64,000 nucleotides of DNA from GCA-2794515 sp034436155. Lineage in GTDB: Bacteria > Chloroflexota > Anaerolineae > Aggregatilineales > Phototrophicaceae. How positions within the stretch are numbered: the stretch's first letter is position 1; every line of letters starts with the position of its first letter. A program made the position numbers and the translations under genes. The notes beneath the pieces were generated by a model that made no database searches, was not told the origin of the DNA, and worked only from the letters and a program-made list of their open reading frames with translations. Positions 26,135 to 34,716 of the stretch are shown here, one piece after another. The stretch covers positions 1 to 64,000 of the forward strand of contig DAOTVP010000021.1 of assembly GCA_034436155.1 (NCBI GenBank), read 5' to 3'.

Positions 26135-26801
26135 CTCCTCCGCTACCCTTGCCCAGATTGTCGCCGATACCATTCGGGAACAACTACGTGATGGCGTGTA
26201 TCGGTGCGGTGATAAATTAACCGAACTCACCATCTCCAAAGAATTGGCGATCAGTCAAAATACCGCCCGCGATGCGCTGAATATCCTCATCACCGAAGGC
26301 TGGCTGATAAAACGCCCGCGTCATGGCATCACCGTCAGACAATTCACCAGCGCCACTGCCGAAGAATTGTTCACCCTATGGGGAACACTGGAAAAATTGG
26401 TGATCCAGTGGGTGATGCAGACCATCACCAGCGCCGAAATCGCCCATATCCGTCGCCTGTTGGCGCTCGCGCTCGACCAAGCCATACATCACCATATCCG
26501 TGATTTTCTGAATACACGGTTTGAGGTGCATCATTTTTTATTGGGTTTGATAGATAAACCCCAAACCAGCACCATTTTGAACCAAATTTACAATCAGGTG
26601 TGGTTGCTCGAAGTGATACGCATGAATTATGCGCCTCGTAATGCTGTTCATCAACGCCATTTGTTGAATGATTATGAGGCGGTGTGTCGGTTGATAGCGG
26701 AGCGCGATGTGCCTGGTGCAAGCGAGGCGATGTATGCCCTCATCCTGAACGATGCCAAACCCTTATTCCCCGTGCTGGATTTGGTTAGAGATGCCGATTA
26801 A
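26121..26801 (+). CDS. GntR-family transcriptional regulator
   Basis: A 226-residue regulator with an N-terminal winged helix (ADTIREQLRDGVYRCGDKLT, then SKELAISQNTARDALNILI) and a helical FCD-like C-terminal ligand domain. The start at ATG 26121 overlaps the kinase gene by 14 bases. FCD-type GntR proteins usually respond to small organic acids or sugar acids. The ABC importer at 27818 lies downstream beyond two minus-strand genes, so it is only a possible target. Confidence 0.85.
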   Translation: MPPHDSSATLAQIVADTIREQLRDGVYRCGDKLTELTISKELAISQNTARDALNILITEGWLIKRPRHGITVRQFTSATAEELFTLWGTLEKLVIQWVMQTITSAEIAHIRRLLALALDQAIHHHIRDFLNTRFEVHHFLLGLIDKPQTSTILNQIYNQVWLLEVIRMNYAPRNAVHQRHLLNDYEAVCRLIAERDVPGASEAMYALILNDAKPLFPVLDLVRDAD

Positions 26802-27175
26802 GTGCTGATGATATGTGCTGGGTCGAGAAATTCGCCAACATCTGGAATTTGGTCATCTGTGAGTTGGTCAGTCGGTATGGTTTGAACAATAACAGACTTT
26901 GGTTGCTTCGTTGGAATTTTTACCCAAAACACAAAACCATCTTCCGCATATTTGAAAATATCGTGCAAATCTATTGTCCTAGAACGGGCTTGTTCAAAGC
27001 GAGATGGTGATATAGGGGCATATAACCACGTCTCATAATCGGGATGAACTGTTTCTTGAACCACTATATAATGGGTATAGGTGGCATTGCGACACGCAAA
27101 TAGCAGGGGTTTGTCGTGATATTCATAAATTTCGATAATGTCTAGTTTTCCAAGCAATGTGTTTTGTGGTAACAC
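26798..27175 (-). CDS. DUF6575-like protein
   Basis: A 125-residue soluble protein whose sequence (LGKLDIIEIYEYHDKPLLFA, then SWLYAPISPSRFEQ-like text and IDLHDIFKYAEDGFVF) resembles the DUF6575 family of unknown function, from memory. The start is a GTG at 27175 overlapping the upstream TAG by one base, with GAGG about 10 bases before it. Pairs of small proteins arranged like this are often toxin-antitoxin-like or contact-related, but nothing in the sequence shows a catalytic site. The 3' end overlaps the end of the GntR gene by 4 bases. Confidence 0.6.
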   Translation of the reverse strand: MLPQNTLLGKLDIIEIYEYHDKPLLFACRNATYTHYIVVQETVHPDYETWLYAPISPSRFEQARSRTIDLHDIFKYAEDGFVFWVKIPTKQPKSVIVQTIPTDQLTDDQIPDVGEFLDPAHIIST

Positions 27176-27573
27176 TATTCACCATCCTCAACTTGTATCA
27201 TCTGAAATAACGCAGGTGCATGAACATCTATTGGTATCCACCAAGTATGATGTGATGGATGTGTTTCACTCGGTGTATTTTTCATTTTACCATGATTTTC
27301 GTTTAACTTACCTTTTAATATGGGCTTATGGCGCATACTTTTGACTCGTCTTTTTAATCGTTTTATTCCCTCAATATCCGTGTAAATCGAAATACCGCCC
27401 GCCACACATTCACTGACACCATCCCATTGCCTATCAGGATACAATTCACGATACGATAAGAAATCATTGTCATCAAAATTGGGTTTATTCGCTAACCGAT
27501 AAACAGTGCCATTGGTGAATATAGCATCCTCTGGTGGACAATCATCAGGCAAGTGTTTGCGCCATTGAGTCAT
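27175..27573 (-). CDS. Small soluble protein coupled to the DUF6575-like gene
   Basis: An unrecognised 132-residue protein (WRKHLPDDCPPEDAIFTNGT, SYRELYPDRQWDGVSECVAG). It is rich in Pro, Asp and His, with no signal peptide or membrane segment. The Ser-Tyr-Arg-Glu-Leu and Cys-x-Ala-Gly-Gly-Ile-Ser-Ile-Tyr pattern suggests a conserved two-part fold. Its TAG overlaps the downstream GTG by one base, so the two are translationally coupled and probably act together. Confidence 0.6.
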   Translation of the reverse strand: MTQWRKHLPDDCPPEDAIFTNGTVYRLANKPNFDDNDFLSYRELYPDRQWDGVSECVAGGISIYTDIEGIKRLKRRVKSMRHKPILKGKLNENHGKMKNTPSETHPSHHTWWIPIDVHAPALFQMIQVEDGE

Positions 27574-27649
27574 AAATTCAAAATCCTCTTTTGTGATGGA
27601 GAATACATTCCCGATTGATTGTCACATACGGTAGATGGGAAAGCAATGG

Positions 27650-27775
27650 CTACTCCAAAAACGCCTTCAGCACGCGATTCAATGTCTCTGGTTGGTCGAT
27701 ATCGACAAAATGGCATCTCGAAGCCCCAATTTTTGACACCAATTGTTTCGGAAAATGGACTTTGGCGTTATAATC
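27650..27775 (-). pseudogene. C-terminal remnant of an alpha/beta hydrolase gene
   Basis: On the minus strand the frame ending in the TAG at 27652-27650 reads HFPKQLVSKIGASRC, then HFVDIDQPETLNRVLKAFLE. This matches the end of alpha/beta hydrolases: a catalytic-type His, then a Pro-Glu and a final Asn-Arg-Val-Leu helix. No start or upstream hydrolase sequence is present, and the fragment runs into the start region of the divergent ABC gene. Confidence 0.45.
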
Positions 27776-27817
27776 ACACGTTGTCAATTTCAAGTTTTGA
27801 TGAAGGCTTTTGATTAT

Positions 27818-29353
27818 ATGACAAATGATGCCCCGATTGTGTTAGAAGTGCGTGGTCTGACCAAACAATTCCCCGGTGTGTTGGCGAATGACCACATCAA
27901 CCTCAAATTAAAATTTGGACAGGTGTTGGGTTTGCTAGGCGAAAATGGCGCGGGCAAATCGACCCTCATGAACCTGATTTATGGCTTATATAAACCCGAT
28001 GAGGGCGAGATTTTAATCAATGGCACGCCCGTCACTATCCACAACCCCAACGATGCCATTCGCTTGGGGATTGGCATGGTGCATCAACATTTTCAACTCG
28101 TCCCCGTGTTATCCGTCACCGAAAATATCATGCTCGGCACAGAATCAGTGCGCGGTCCGTTCCTCAATAAACGGGTGGCGAAAAAACGCATTTTAGACAT
28201 TTCGGCGCAATATGGTCTACAAGTAGACCCCGATGCGTTGATTCAAGATTTGCCCGTAGGCGTGCAACAACGGGTAGAAATCATCAAAGCGTTATACCGT
28301 GATTGTAAAATCTTGATTTTGGATGAACCCACCGCCGTCCTCACGCCGCAAGAGACCGAAGGCTTATTCGAGGTGATGAAAACCCTGACAGAACGCGGTG
28401 TGAGCATCATCTTCATCTCGCACAAACTTAAAGAGGTGTTGCGGATTTGTGATGATTTGGTGGTGTTGCGTCATGGGCGCGTAGTCGGCGTGGCAGACCC
28501 GCGCACCACCACCCAAGAAATGCTCGCTTCGACGATGGTTGGGCGCGAGGTGTTGCTCCAAGTCGAAAAAGACGTGGCGAACATGGGCGATGTGGTGTTG
28601 GATATTCAGCACCTGACCGTGATCGATGATAGGGGCTTAAAAGCCGTCAACGATTTATCGTTGCAGGTGCATGAGGGCGAAATTTTGGGTGTTGCTGGCG
28701 TGCAAGGCAATGGTCAAACCGAACTTATCGAAGCCATTACTGGATTACGACCGGTAGAAAGCGGTCATATCCGCCTGAGCGCCATCGACATTACCCACAT
28801 GACCCCGCGCAAAGTCACACAATCGGGCATATCGCATGTGCCAGAAGACCGTCAAAAACATGGCATGATAAAAGCATTTTCGATACGCGATAACATGCGC
28901 CTGCAAACGTATTACGCCAAACCATTCGCCAGTGGCATCCTCGCCGATGACGAAGCCATAGACGAAAAATCGCAAGCGTGGATCGAGGCTTACGATGTGC
29001 GGACACCCAATATTTATGTCAACATCGGCGCGTTATCGGGCGGGAATCAACAAAAAGCGGTGGTGGCACGCGAATTTTCGCGCCCGTCGAAATTGCTCAT
29101 CGCCGCCCAACCGACACGCGGTATTGATGTCGGGTCTATCGAATTCATCCACCGCCAATTGGTCAAAATGCGTGATGCGGGCGTAGCGGTGTTGCTGGTC
29201 AGCACCGAATTGGATGAAATTATGGGACTATCGGATAGAATCGCGGTCATGTACGCGGGAAAAATCATAGACATCCTCCCTGGCGAAGGCGCAGACCGCG
29301 AAAAAATTGGCTTGCTCATGGCAGGAATCAAAGAAGGGGCGCATCATGACTGA
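27818..29353 (+). CDS. ABC importer ATP-binding protein, two ABC domains (BMP/nucleoside type)
   Basis: The energy-coupling subunit of a BmpA-type importer (purine nucleoside or sugar uptake). Two nucleotide-binding domains lie in tandem in 511 residues. The first has Walker A GENGAGKSTL, signature LPVGVQQRVEI and Walker B ILILDEPTAVLTP. The second has a degenerate Walker A (VAGVQGNGQTEL) and the signature LSGGNQQKAVVARE, as normal for this family. Start at ATG 27818, just before the conserved LEVRGLTKQFPGV. The permease gene overlaps its end by 8 bases. Confidence 0.92.
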   Translation: MTNDAPIVLEVRGLTKQFPGVLANDHINLKLKFGQVLGLLGENGAGKSTLMNLIYGLYKPDEGEILINGTPVTIHNPNDAIRLGIGMVHQHFQLVPVLSVTENIMLGTESVRGPFLNKRVAKKRILDISAQYGLQVDPDALIQDLPVGVQQRVEIIKALYRDCKILILDEPTAVLTPQETEGLFEVMKTLTERGVSIIFISHKLKEVLRICDDLVVLRHGRVVGVADPRTTTQEMLASTMVGREVLLQVEKDVANMGDVVLDIQHLTVIDDRGLKAVNDLSLQVHEGEILGVAGVQGNGQTELIEAITGLRPVESGHIRLSAIDITHMTPRKVTQSGISHVPEDRQKHGMIKAFSIRDNMRLQTYYAKPFASGILADDEAIDEKSQAWIEAYDVRTPNIYVNIGALSGGNQQKAVVAREFSRPSKLLIAAQPTRGIDVGSIEFIHRQLVKMRDAGVAVLLVSTELDEIMGLSDRIAVMYAGKIIDILPGEGADREKIGLLMAGIKEGAHHD

Positions 29354-31718
29354 TACGGCACACGCCGCACCACAAAAAGAGACAAATCTGTTTTATCAGA
29401 TAATCGGCGTATGGGGGCGCATTTCGCCTTCGCTCGTGCCGATACTGGCTGTCGTCACGGCGCTGATATTCGCAGTGCCGTTCATCGTCCTCATCCGTAG
29501 TGGCGGAGATATTAGTCGTGGTCTGAATGTGGCGGGACTCGCCTATTCGGGTCTGATAGAAGGCTCGGTTGGGTTGGCAATCAACCCTGTTATGTCGCCT
29601 GATGAGGTGACGATGGCGCTGGAGTTCATCAAACAACTCGAAGCGATGGATGGTCAAGCCTTGCCGTTTAACACCCTGCGCCAAATTTCTGAACGCACCA
29701 CCGCAACCGCCCGACTTGGTGTGGATACGGTACGGCGTTATGGCGCGGTTTTAGAAAAATATAGCGCCGTACCCGCCTTAGCCGATGATGCCGCCCTCGA
29801 AACCTTCGGCAATATCATCCCCGAAATTGTCCGTGTCGGCGATGACCGCTTGTGTCGGTATGGCACATTGTTGGTCGCTTTGCGTGGATTAGGCACACGC
29901 GACAGAAATGATTTCATCGGGGCATATCGCGGGCTAGATGTGGTCGATAGCGACATCCGCGCCGAAATTGAGGCATTCGTCCCACCGGTGACGGAAGCCA
30001 GCGAAGCGCAATTGGCATCGGGCTGTGTGGTCATCCCCGAAGCGGGGACATCGGTTGTCTCGCTGTATAGTGATGAAGAACTCGCCGATGCCCTCACAAT
30101 TTTGACCACGCGCCAATTCAACCGCCTATTTCGGGCGTTTGAACATCTGGTGTTGATGAAAGAATTGGGCATGACTTCGGTTGACCAAGATGCCCAAGAC
30201 CTCGCCGATATGCACCGCCTGAGTTTTGACCCACAAAACCCCAACGGCATTCCCCGCGCCCGTCAATTGGTCGGAAATGATGCTCGTTTACAAAGTGTCG
30301 GCGTGGTAGATGACGATATTCCCGCCTTAGCCAATCAACTCTCGTTGGTGGCAAATTTATATAGCAGTGGGTTGTTGACCAATCAGAATAACATTGTTTT
30401 GGCATTAGAAGAAGAATTACCCAAAGCGTTATCACAAAAATTGGTCGTTTTGCGACCGAATAACCAATTGCTGATTTTAGATGATCCCAATGCCTCATTT
30501 GGGATTCGCACATCACAACGCGAGACGACTGATGGTCAAGTTTTGACCGTGCCGAATGTGGTGTATGCCCGATTGGGTGGTAGCACGATATTGTTTTTCC
30601 CTGCCAGCCTAGAGCAAACACTGGTGCGTGCCATTCCGTATATCATCGCGGGGTTGGCGGTTGGCTTGGGCTTCAAAACAGGGTTGTTCAATATCGGCGG
30701 GCAAGGGCAGATGTATATCGGCACGACACTCGCCGTTTGGGTGGGCATCACCACGCCGTTCACCGATTTGCCCGTCGTGTTATATATCCCGCTCATCCTC
30801 ATGGCGGGTATGCTTGGAGGGGCATTGTGGGGCATGATACCTGGGTTGCTCAAGGCGTATACAGGGGCGCATGAGGTTATCAACACCATCATGCTCAATT
30901 TTATCGCCTTGCGTTTGGTAGATTGGCTGGTGCGTTCCACCGACCCGCTCATCATGCGCGACCTCGATTCGGGCAGTTTTGAACGCACGCGCATCATCGC
31001 GCCGAATGCCCAATTGCCGAATTTCGATAATATCAGCCTGTCCGTATTTTTATTGGCGGGGATTTTCACCGCCACATGGGGTTTGTGGGGTGTCCGCAAA
31101 GCCATCGCCAAAGATTGGCGTGTTGCCTTGCGCCCTGTGGTGTATGGGGTGTTGGTATTCATCGGCGGGATTGCCTTACAATGGCTGAGTGTGGGCGGGC
31201 GCTTGCATTTAGGCATTGTGCTGGTATTTTTATCGGTGATATTCGTGACATGGTTATTCAACCGCACCACCATCGGCTTTGAATTACGCACCGTTGGCGC
31301 GAATCCCGATGCGGCGCGGTATGCAGGCATGAATGTGAAGGTGAATATCGTCCTCGCCATGACGCTCAGTGGCATGTTGGCGGGGTTGGCGGGTACAGTA
31401 TACATGGCAGGCGTGGATAAATACATGCAACCCGTGTTCTTATCTAACTTGGGGTTTGATGCCATTGCGGTGGCGCTATTGGCACGCAATAACCCGCGCA
31501 ACATGCTATTTTCGGGATTGTTATGGGGCGCATTGCTGACAGGCAGTGGCACGATGCAAGCCAACGCGGGGCTATCCAGCAATTTGGTTGGCATTATCCA
31601 AGCCTTCATCATCATGTTCATCGCGGCAGACGCGATTATCCGCATTTTGTGGCGTGTTCGTAAAGCCACACCAGAAGAAAAAGCCGCCGCCGTCATTTCT
31701 AAAGGTTGGGGAGGTTGA
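29346..31718 (+). CDS. ABC importer permease 1 with a very large extracytoplasmic insertion
   Basis: A BPD_transp_2 permease. The family core is clear from about residue 430: TLVRAIPYIIAGLAVGLGFK, then GLFNIGGQGQMYIG, and later VGANPDAARYAGMNV. These proteins usually have 350-400 residues; this one has 790. Between the first membrane helix (near 22-48, then SGLIEGSVG) and the core lies a soluble segment of about 350 residues with no membrane helix, presumably outside the cell. It is acidic and mainly helical. Start: ATG 29346, overlapping the ATPase gene. Confidence 0.88.
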   Translation: MTDTAHAAPQKETNLFYQIIGVWGRISPSLVPILAVVTALIFAVPFIVLIRSGGDISRGLNVAGLAYSGLIEGSVGLAINPVMSPDEVTMALEFIKQLEAMDGQALPFNTLRQISERTTATARLGVDTVRRYGAVLEKYSAVPALADDAALETFGNIIPEIVRVGDDRLCRYGTLLVALRGLGTRDRNDFIGAYRGLDVVDSDIRAEIEAFVPPVTEASEAQLASGCVVIPEAGTSVVSLYSDEELADALTILTTRQFNRLFRAFEHLVLMKELGMTSVDQDAQDLADMHRLSFDPQNPNGIPRARQLVGNDARLQSVGVVDDDIPALANQLSLVANLYSSGLLTNQNNIVLALEEELPKALSQKLVVLRPNNQLLILDDPNASFGIRTSQRETTDGQVLTVPNVVYARLGGSTILFFPASLEQTLVRAIPYIIAGLAVGLGFKTGLFNIGGQGQMYIGTTLAVWVGITTPFTDLPVVLYIPLILMAGMLGGALWGMIPGLLKAYTGAHEVINTIMLNFIALRLVDWLVRSTDPLIMRDLDSGSFERTRIIAPNAQLPNFDNISLSVFLLAGIFTATWGLWGVRKAIAKDWRVALRPVVYGVLVFIGGIALQWLSVGGRLHLGIVLVFLSVIFVTWLFNRTTIGFELRTVGANPDAARYAGMNVKVNIVLAMTLSGMLAGLAGTVYMAGVDKYMQPVFLSNLGFDAIAVALLARNNPRNMLFSGLLWGALLTGSGTMQANAGLSSNLVGIIQAFIIMFIAADAIIRILWRVRKATPEEKAAAVISKGWGG

Positions 31719-31723
31719 TACCC

Positions 31724-32995
31724 ATGAGCCAAATCAGCAAATTTTTGTTCAATCGTACTGCATTTTTTGGTATCGTATTTGCGTTAATCGGCGTACTAAT
31801 TTTGTTATCTGCGCCAAATAGCATAGACCCCAACGCCAATTCGGTCTTACGCTTTCCGAATGATAACCCATCGTTGAGTTTTGATTTATCCATCCCTACG
31901 CTAGGCTTCGCGGTAGTGGTGGCGATTTTCTATATGGCGGGTGGCGCTTTCGCCGTCAGTCGATTGGGTGGGCATCAGACCAGACGGGCGCGGTCTTGGG
32001 GGCTGATTGTGTGTGGCGCGTTATTGATTCCGTTGGTGCTTGTCCTCGCCGCGGCGGGCAAAGATACCAACATCGTCTCGATGCTGGCGGCGAGTTTTCG
32101 GCTTGCCACACCGATTATCATCGGCGCGATGGCGGGGATTTGGTGTGAACGCAGTGGTGTGGTCAACATCGCGATCGAAGGCATGATGCTCACAGGGGCA
32201 TGTTTTGGTTATGTCACCTATACGGTGGTCTCGCAGACCACCCCTGGTCAAAGTGGGTTGTGGATTGGCGTGGGGATAGCCACGATTTCGGGCGGGTTGA
32301 TGGCACTGCTCCACGCATGGCTTTCGATTACGTTCAAAACCGACCAAATCATTAGCGGGACGGTGATTAACATCCTCGCGCTGGGGCTGACTAGCTTCAT
32401 CCGCGTGGAGGTGCTGGTCACATCCGACGCATCCGTCGAAAAATTGGCGATTATCAAATTGCCGATTTTGGGTGATTTGCCCGTCTTGGGGGATGTCATC
32501 TTCACAGGCAGACCGATATTCTTCTTCATGTTTTTCATTGTCATCGGCACGCACATCATTTTGTATTACACCCGTTGGGGCTTGCGGACACGCGCCGTTG
32601 GTGAAAATCCGGGCGCGGCAGATACGCTTGGTGTCAAAGTGCAACGCAACCGCTACATAAACGTGATCGTTGGCGGGCTAATCGCAGGGCTGGCGGGGGC
32701 GTGGTTCTCGCTCGAAACGGCGGGCGGGTTTGATGACGGTATGACCAGTGGCGCGGGCTTCATCGCGCTGGCGGCGATGATTTTCGGCAAGTGGACACCG
32801 TTTGGCGCGGCGGCGGGTGGCTTGTTATTCGGATTCGCCCAAGCCCTCGATACGCGCTTCCAATTGTTAAATGTGCCGATTCCGGTTCAATTTGTGCAGA
32901 TGACCCCCTACATCATCACCATGATTATCCTCGCGGGCGTGGTTGGTCGGGCAATCGCGCCGAAAGCCGTTGGCAAACCATACGAAAAGGAATAA
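31724..32995 (+). CDS. ABC importer permease 2
   Basis: The second BPD_transp_2 permease of the importer, with about 423 residues and roughly 10 membrane helices. Family motifs: PIIIGAMAGIWCERSGVVNI with the conserved acidic residue, EGMMLTGA, and the cytoplasmic coupling loop VGENPGAADTLGV. GGAGG precedes ATG 31724 by 9 bases; the upstream permease ends 5 bases earlier. No BMP-type binding lipoprotein is encoded in the window, so that component is elsewhere or replaced by the insertion in permease 1. Confidence 0.9.
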   Translation: MSQISKFLFNRTAFFGIVFALIGVLILLSAPNSIDPNANSVLRFPNDNPSLSFDLSIPTLGFAVVVAIFYMAGGAFAVSRLGGHQTRRARSWGLIVCGALLIPLVLVLAAAGKDTNIVSMLAASFRLATPIIIGAMAGIWCERSGVVNIAIEGMMLTGACFGYVTYTVVSQTTPGQSGLWIGVGIATISGGLMALLHAWLSITFKTDQIISGTVINILALGLTSFIRVEVLVTSDASVEKLAIIKLPILGDLPVLGDVIFTGRPIFFFMFFIVIGTHIILYYTRWGLRTRAVGENPGAADTLGVKVQRNRYINVIVGGLIAGLAGAWFSLETAGGFDDGMTSGAGFIALAAMIFGKWTPFGAAAGGLLFGFAQALDTRFQLLNVPIPVQFVQMTPYIITMIILAGVVGRAIAPKAVGKPYEKE

Positions 32996-33000
32996 GTGAG

Positions 33001-33984
33001 ATGAGCGCACGCGCAATTTTGATCCATGGTGAAGATGATGTCGGCATCGAAGAATCGCTCGCTAAATGGCGCAAAGAGATGGGCGACTCGCCCAATACCG
33101 ATTTCAACATCAGCGAATTTGACGGCGAAGTGGCGGATGTAGCAGAAATCATCGCCGCCGTCAGTTCGTATCCCTTTTTAGCCGATGCGCGGATGGTCAT
33201 CGTGCGCGGAATGCTCAAATGGATTACGCGCAAAGGTGCAGGCGAGACGGGCAAGGCGGTCGTTGCCCGTCTGGTGGATGAATTGCCACACCTGCCCGAA
33301 TGGGCGCGGTTGATATTTGTCGAACACGAAACCTTGCCCGATTCTCACCCCGTTTTTAAGGCGATGAAAGATTCACCGCACGCCAAAATTCAACATTGCC
33401 CCATCCCCAAAGATATGCCCAAATGGTTGATGACCCGCGCCCAAAAGGTATATCAGGTGGAATTAGATGATTTCGCCGCCCGCGCCTTGGCGTTGGTCGT
33501 GGGTTCAGATTTGCGCGGGGCAGATAACGAACTCTGTAAATTAGCCGATTATGTCGGTGATGCCAAAAAAATCACCGAAGCCGATGTCGCCACGATGACC
33601 AGTTACCTACCCGAAGTCACCATCTGGCAGGCGGTCAAAGATATTGCCGAAGGGCGGGGTAGGCGGGCATTAGAACGCATCCACCAATTGTTGATGGATA
33701 AAAAAAACAACGACCCGTTTGGCATTTTTGGGATGATTGTGCGCCAATTTCGATTTTTATTGCTCACCAAAGAGTATCTATCCAGACCATCTCAAGGGAC
33801 GGCGTTGGCGGATATCCTAGGCGTAAAATCGGCGCAAGAATATATCAATCAGAGCAAGGCGTTTAAGCTAGAAGATCTAGAACGCATTTATAGGGCTTTG
33901 CAAGACTACGACTTTAAGATGAAAGTCGGCATGATAGACCCCGAAACCGCGCTGGATTTGATGATTATCGGGTTATCGAAATGA
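33001..33984 (+). CDS. holA: DNA polymerase III delta subunit
   Basis: Clamp-loader subunit that opens the sliding clamp. The 327-residue protein starts ILIHGEDDVGIEESLAKWR, the HolA N-terminal strand and loop. It continues with the degenerate AAA part (PFLADARMVIVRGM), then the clamp-interacting and collar regions with the typical SYLPEVTIWQAVKDIAEGRG and FRFLLLTKEYL. The start is ATG 33001, 5 bases after the permease stop; longer frames run into that gene. Its position behind a transporter is probably just proximity. Confidence 0.9.
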   Translation: MSARAILIHGEDDVGIEESLAKWRKEMGDSPNTDFNISEFDGEVADVAEIIAAVSSYPFLADARMVIVRGMLKWITRKGAGETGKAVVARLVDELPHLPEWARLIFVEHETLPDSHPVFKAMKDSPHAKIQHCPIPKDMPKWLMTRAQKVYQVELDDFAARALALVVGSDLRGADNELCKLADYVGDAKKITEADVATMTSYLPEVTIWQAVKDIAEGRGRRALERIHQLLMDKKNNDPFGIFGMIVRQFRFLLLTKEYLSRPSQGTALADILGVKSAQEYINQSKAFKLEDLERIYRALQDYDFKMKVGMIDPETALDLMIIGLSK

Positions 33985-34065
33985 CCATCTGAAACTTTCT
34001 TGTTCGCATCACGTATAAGAAGATGTAACAATCAGATAGGTAATGATGAAGGGAGATATTTCATC

Positions 34066-34407
34066 ATGATAGAAATTTTGGCATTGCTTGGTTTGTTGGT
34101 GTTCGCGTGGTTGCTGTTTGGTGTGATATTCGGCGCGGTGATTTCGGTGATCAATTTCATCTTGATGATTTTGGTCTGGATTTTCATCGGGTTCTTGGCG
34201 GGTCAATTGATTCGTGGTAAAGGATACGGACCCATTGGCGATGCCGCGCTCGGTATTGGCGGTGGTATAGTCGGGTCTATCATTTTACGCCTGACGGGTA
34301 CAACCAACTGGGATAATGGCTTGTTGGGCGGTATTGTGGTCGGCACAATCGGCGCGGTGGTGTTGGTCTTTTTGGTGCGCTTGGTCAACAAGGATTTTGC
34401 CAAATAA
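34066..34407 (+). CDS. GlsB/YeaQ/YmgE-family membrane protein
   Basis: A 113-residue integral membrane protein with four hydrophobic segments. The family's Gly-rich turns are seen: IGFLAGQLIRGKGYGPIGDA, and then GGGIVGSIILRL. Members are small stress-associated proteins of unclear function (transglycosylase-associated in older annotation). The start at ATG 34066 follows an AGGGAGA site. Monocistronic, with an intergenic region of about 310 bases downstream. Confidence 0.85.
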   Translation: MIEILALLGLLVFAWLLFGVIFGAVISVINFILMILVWIFIGFLAGQLIRGKGYGPIGDAALGIGGGIVGSIILRLTGTTNWDNGLLGGIVVGTIGAVVLVFLVRLVNKDFAK

Positions 34408-34439
34408 CATCACAACAACTAACATATCCATAACACACA

Positions 34440-34530
34440 TAGGGACGATATACGCGCTCCGCGCTAATCGTCCCGTACAGGTCACGCGGGCAATTTTAAG
34501 TGTGTAGGGGTAGCGTATATCCGCCCTATA
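34440..34530. repeat. REP-like element, divergent copy B, in a 310-base intergenic region
   Basis: The first hairpin (34440-34474) has arms GGGACGATATACGCG and CGCGCTAATCGTCCC around a CTC loop: the same bulged stem as copies A, C and E. The second half (34501-34530) keeps GTAGGGG and GCGTATATCCGCCC but pairs poorly. The remainder of the 34408-34716 gap is AT-rich, with a TATAAT box at about 34658-34663 that may promote the histidine kinase gene. I see nothing else there. Confidence 0.65.
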
Positions 34531-34716
34531 ATAGCAGATATAGATTGCCTCAAAATGTAACCCAATCATCCCAATTCATCCTAATTTATTACCTCATTTA
34601 CATCATGTTATAACAATTTGTTGCAACATCTTACGGGTTTTCTGTACATGTTTCCGATATAATGTGAGATAAGGGCATGGACATGGTATCACTATATATA
34701 CGGATAAGTAAATAGT

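Noticed and set aside
30536..31732. A 398-codon minus-strand frame opposite the ABC permease
   Set aside because: Its composition (Met, Asn, Pro and Lys-rich without domains) mirrors the coding bias of the permease on the other strand, which has clear family motifs.
34501..34530. Second full hairpin of repeat copy B
   Set aside because: Only the head sequence and part of the stem remain and the arms do not pair well, so I keep it as a degenerate half.
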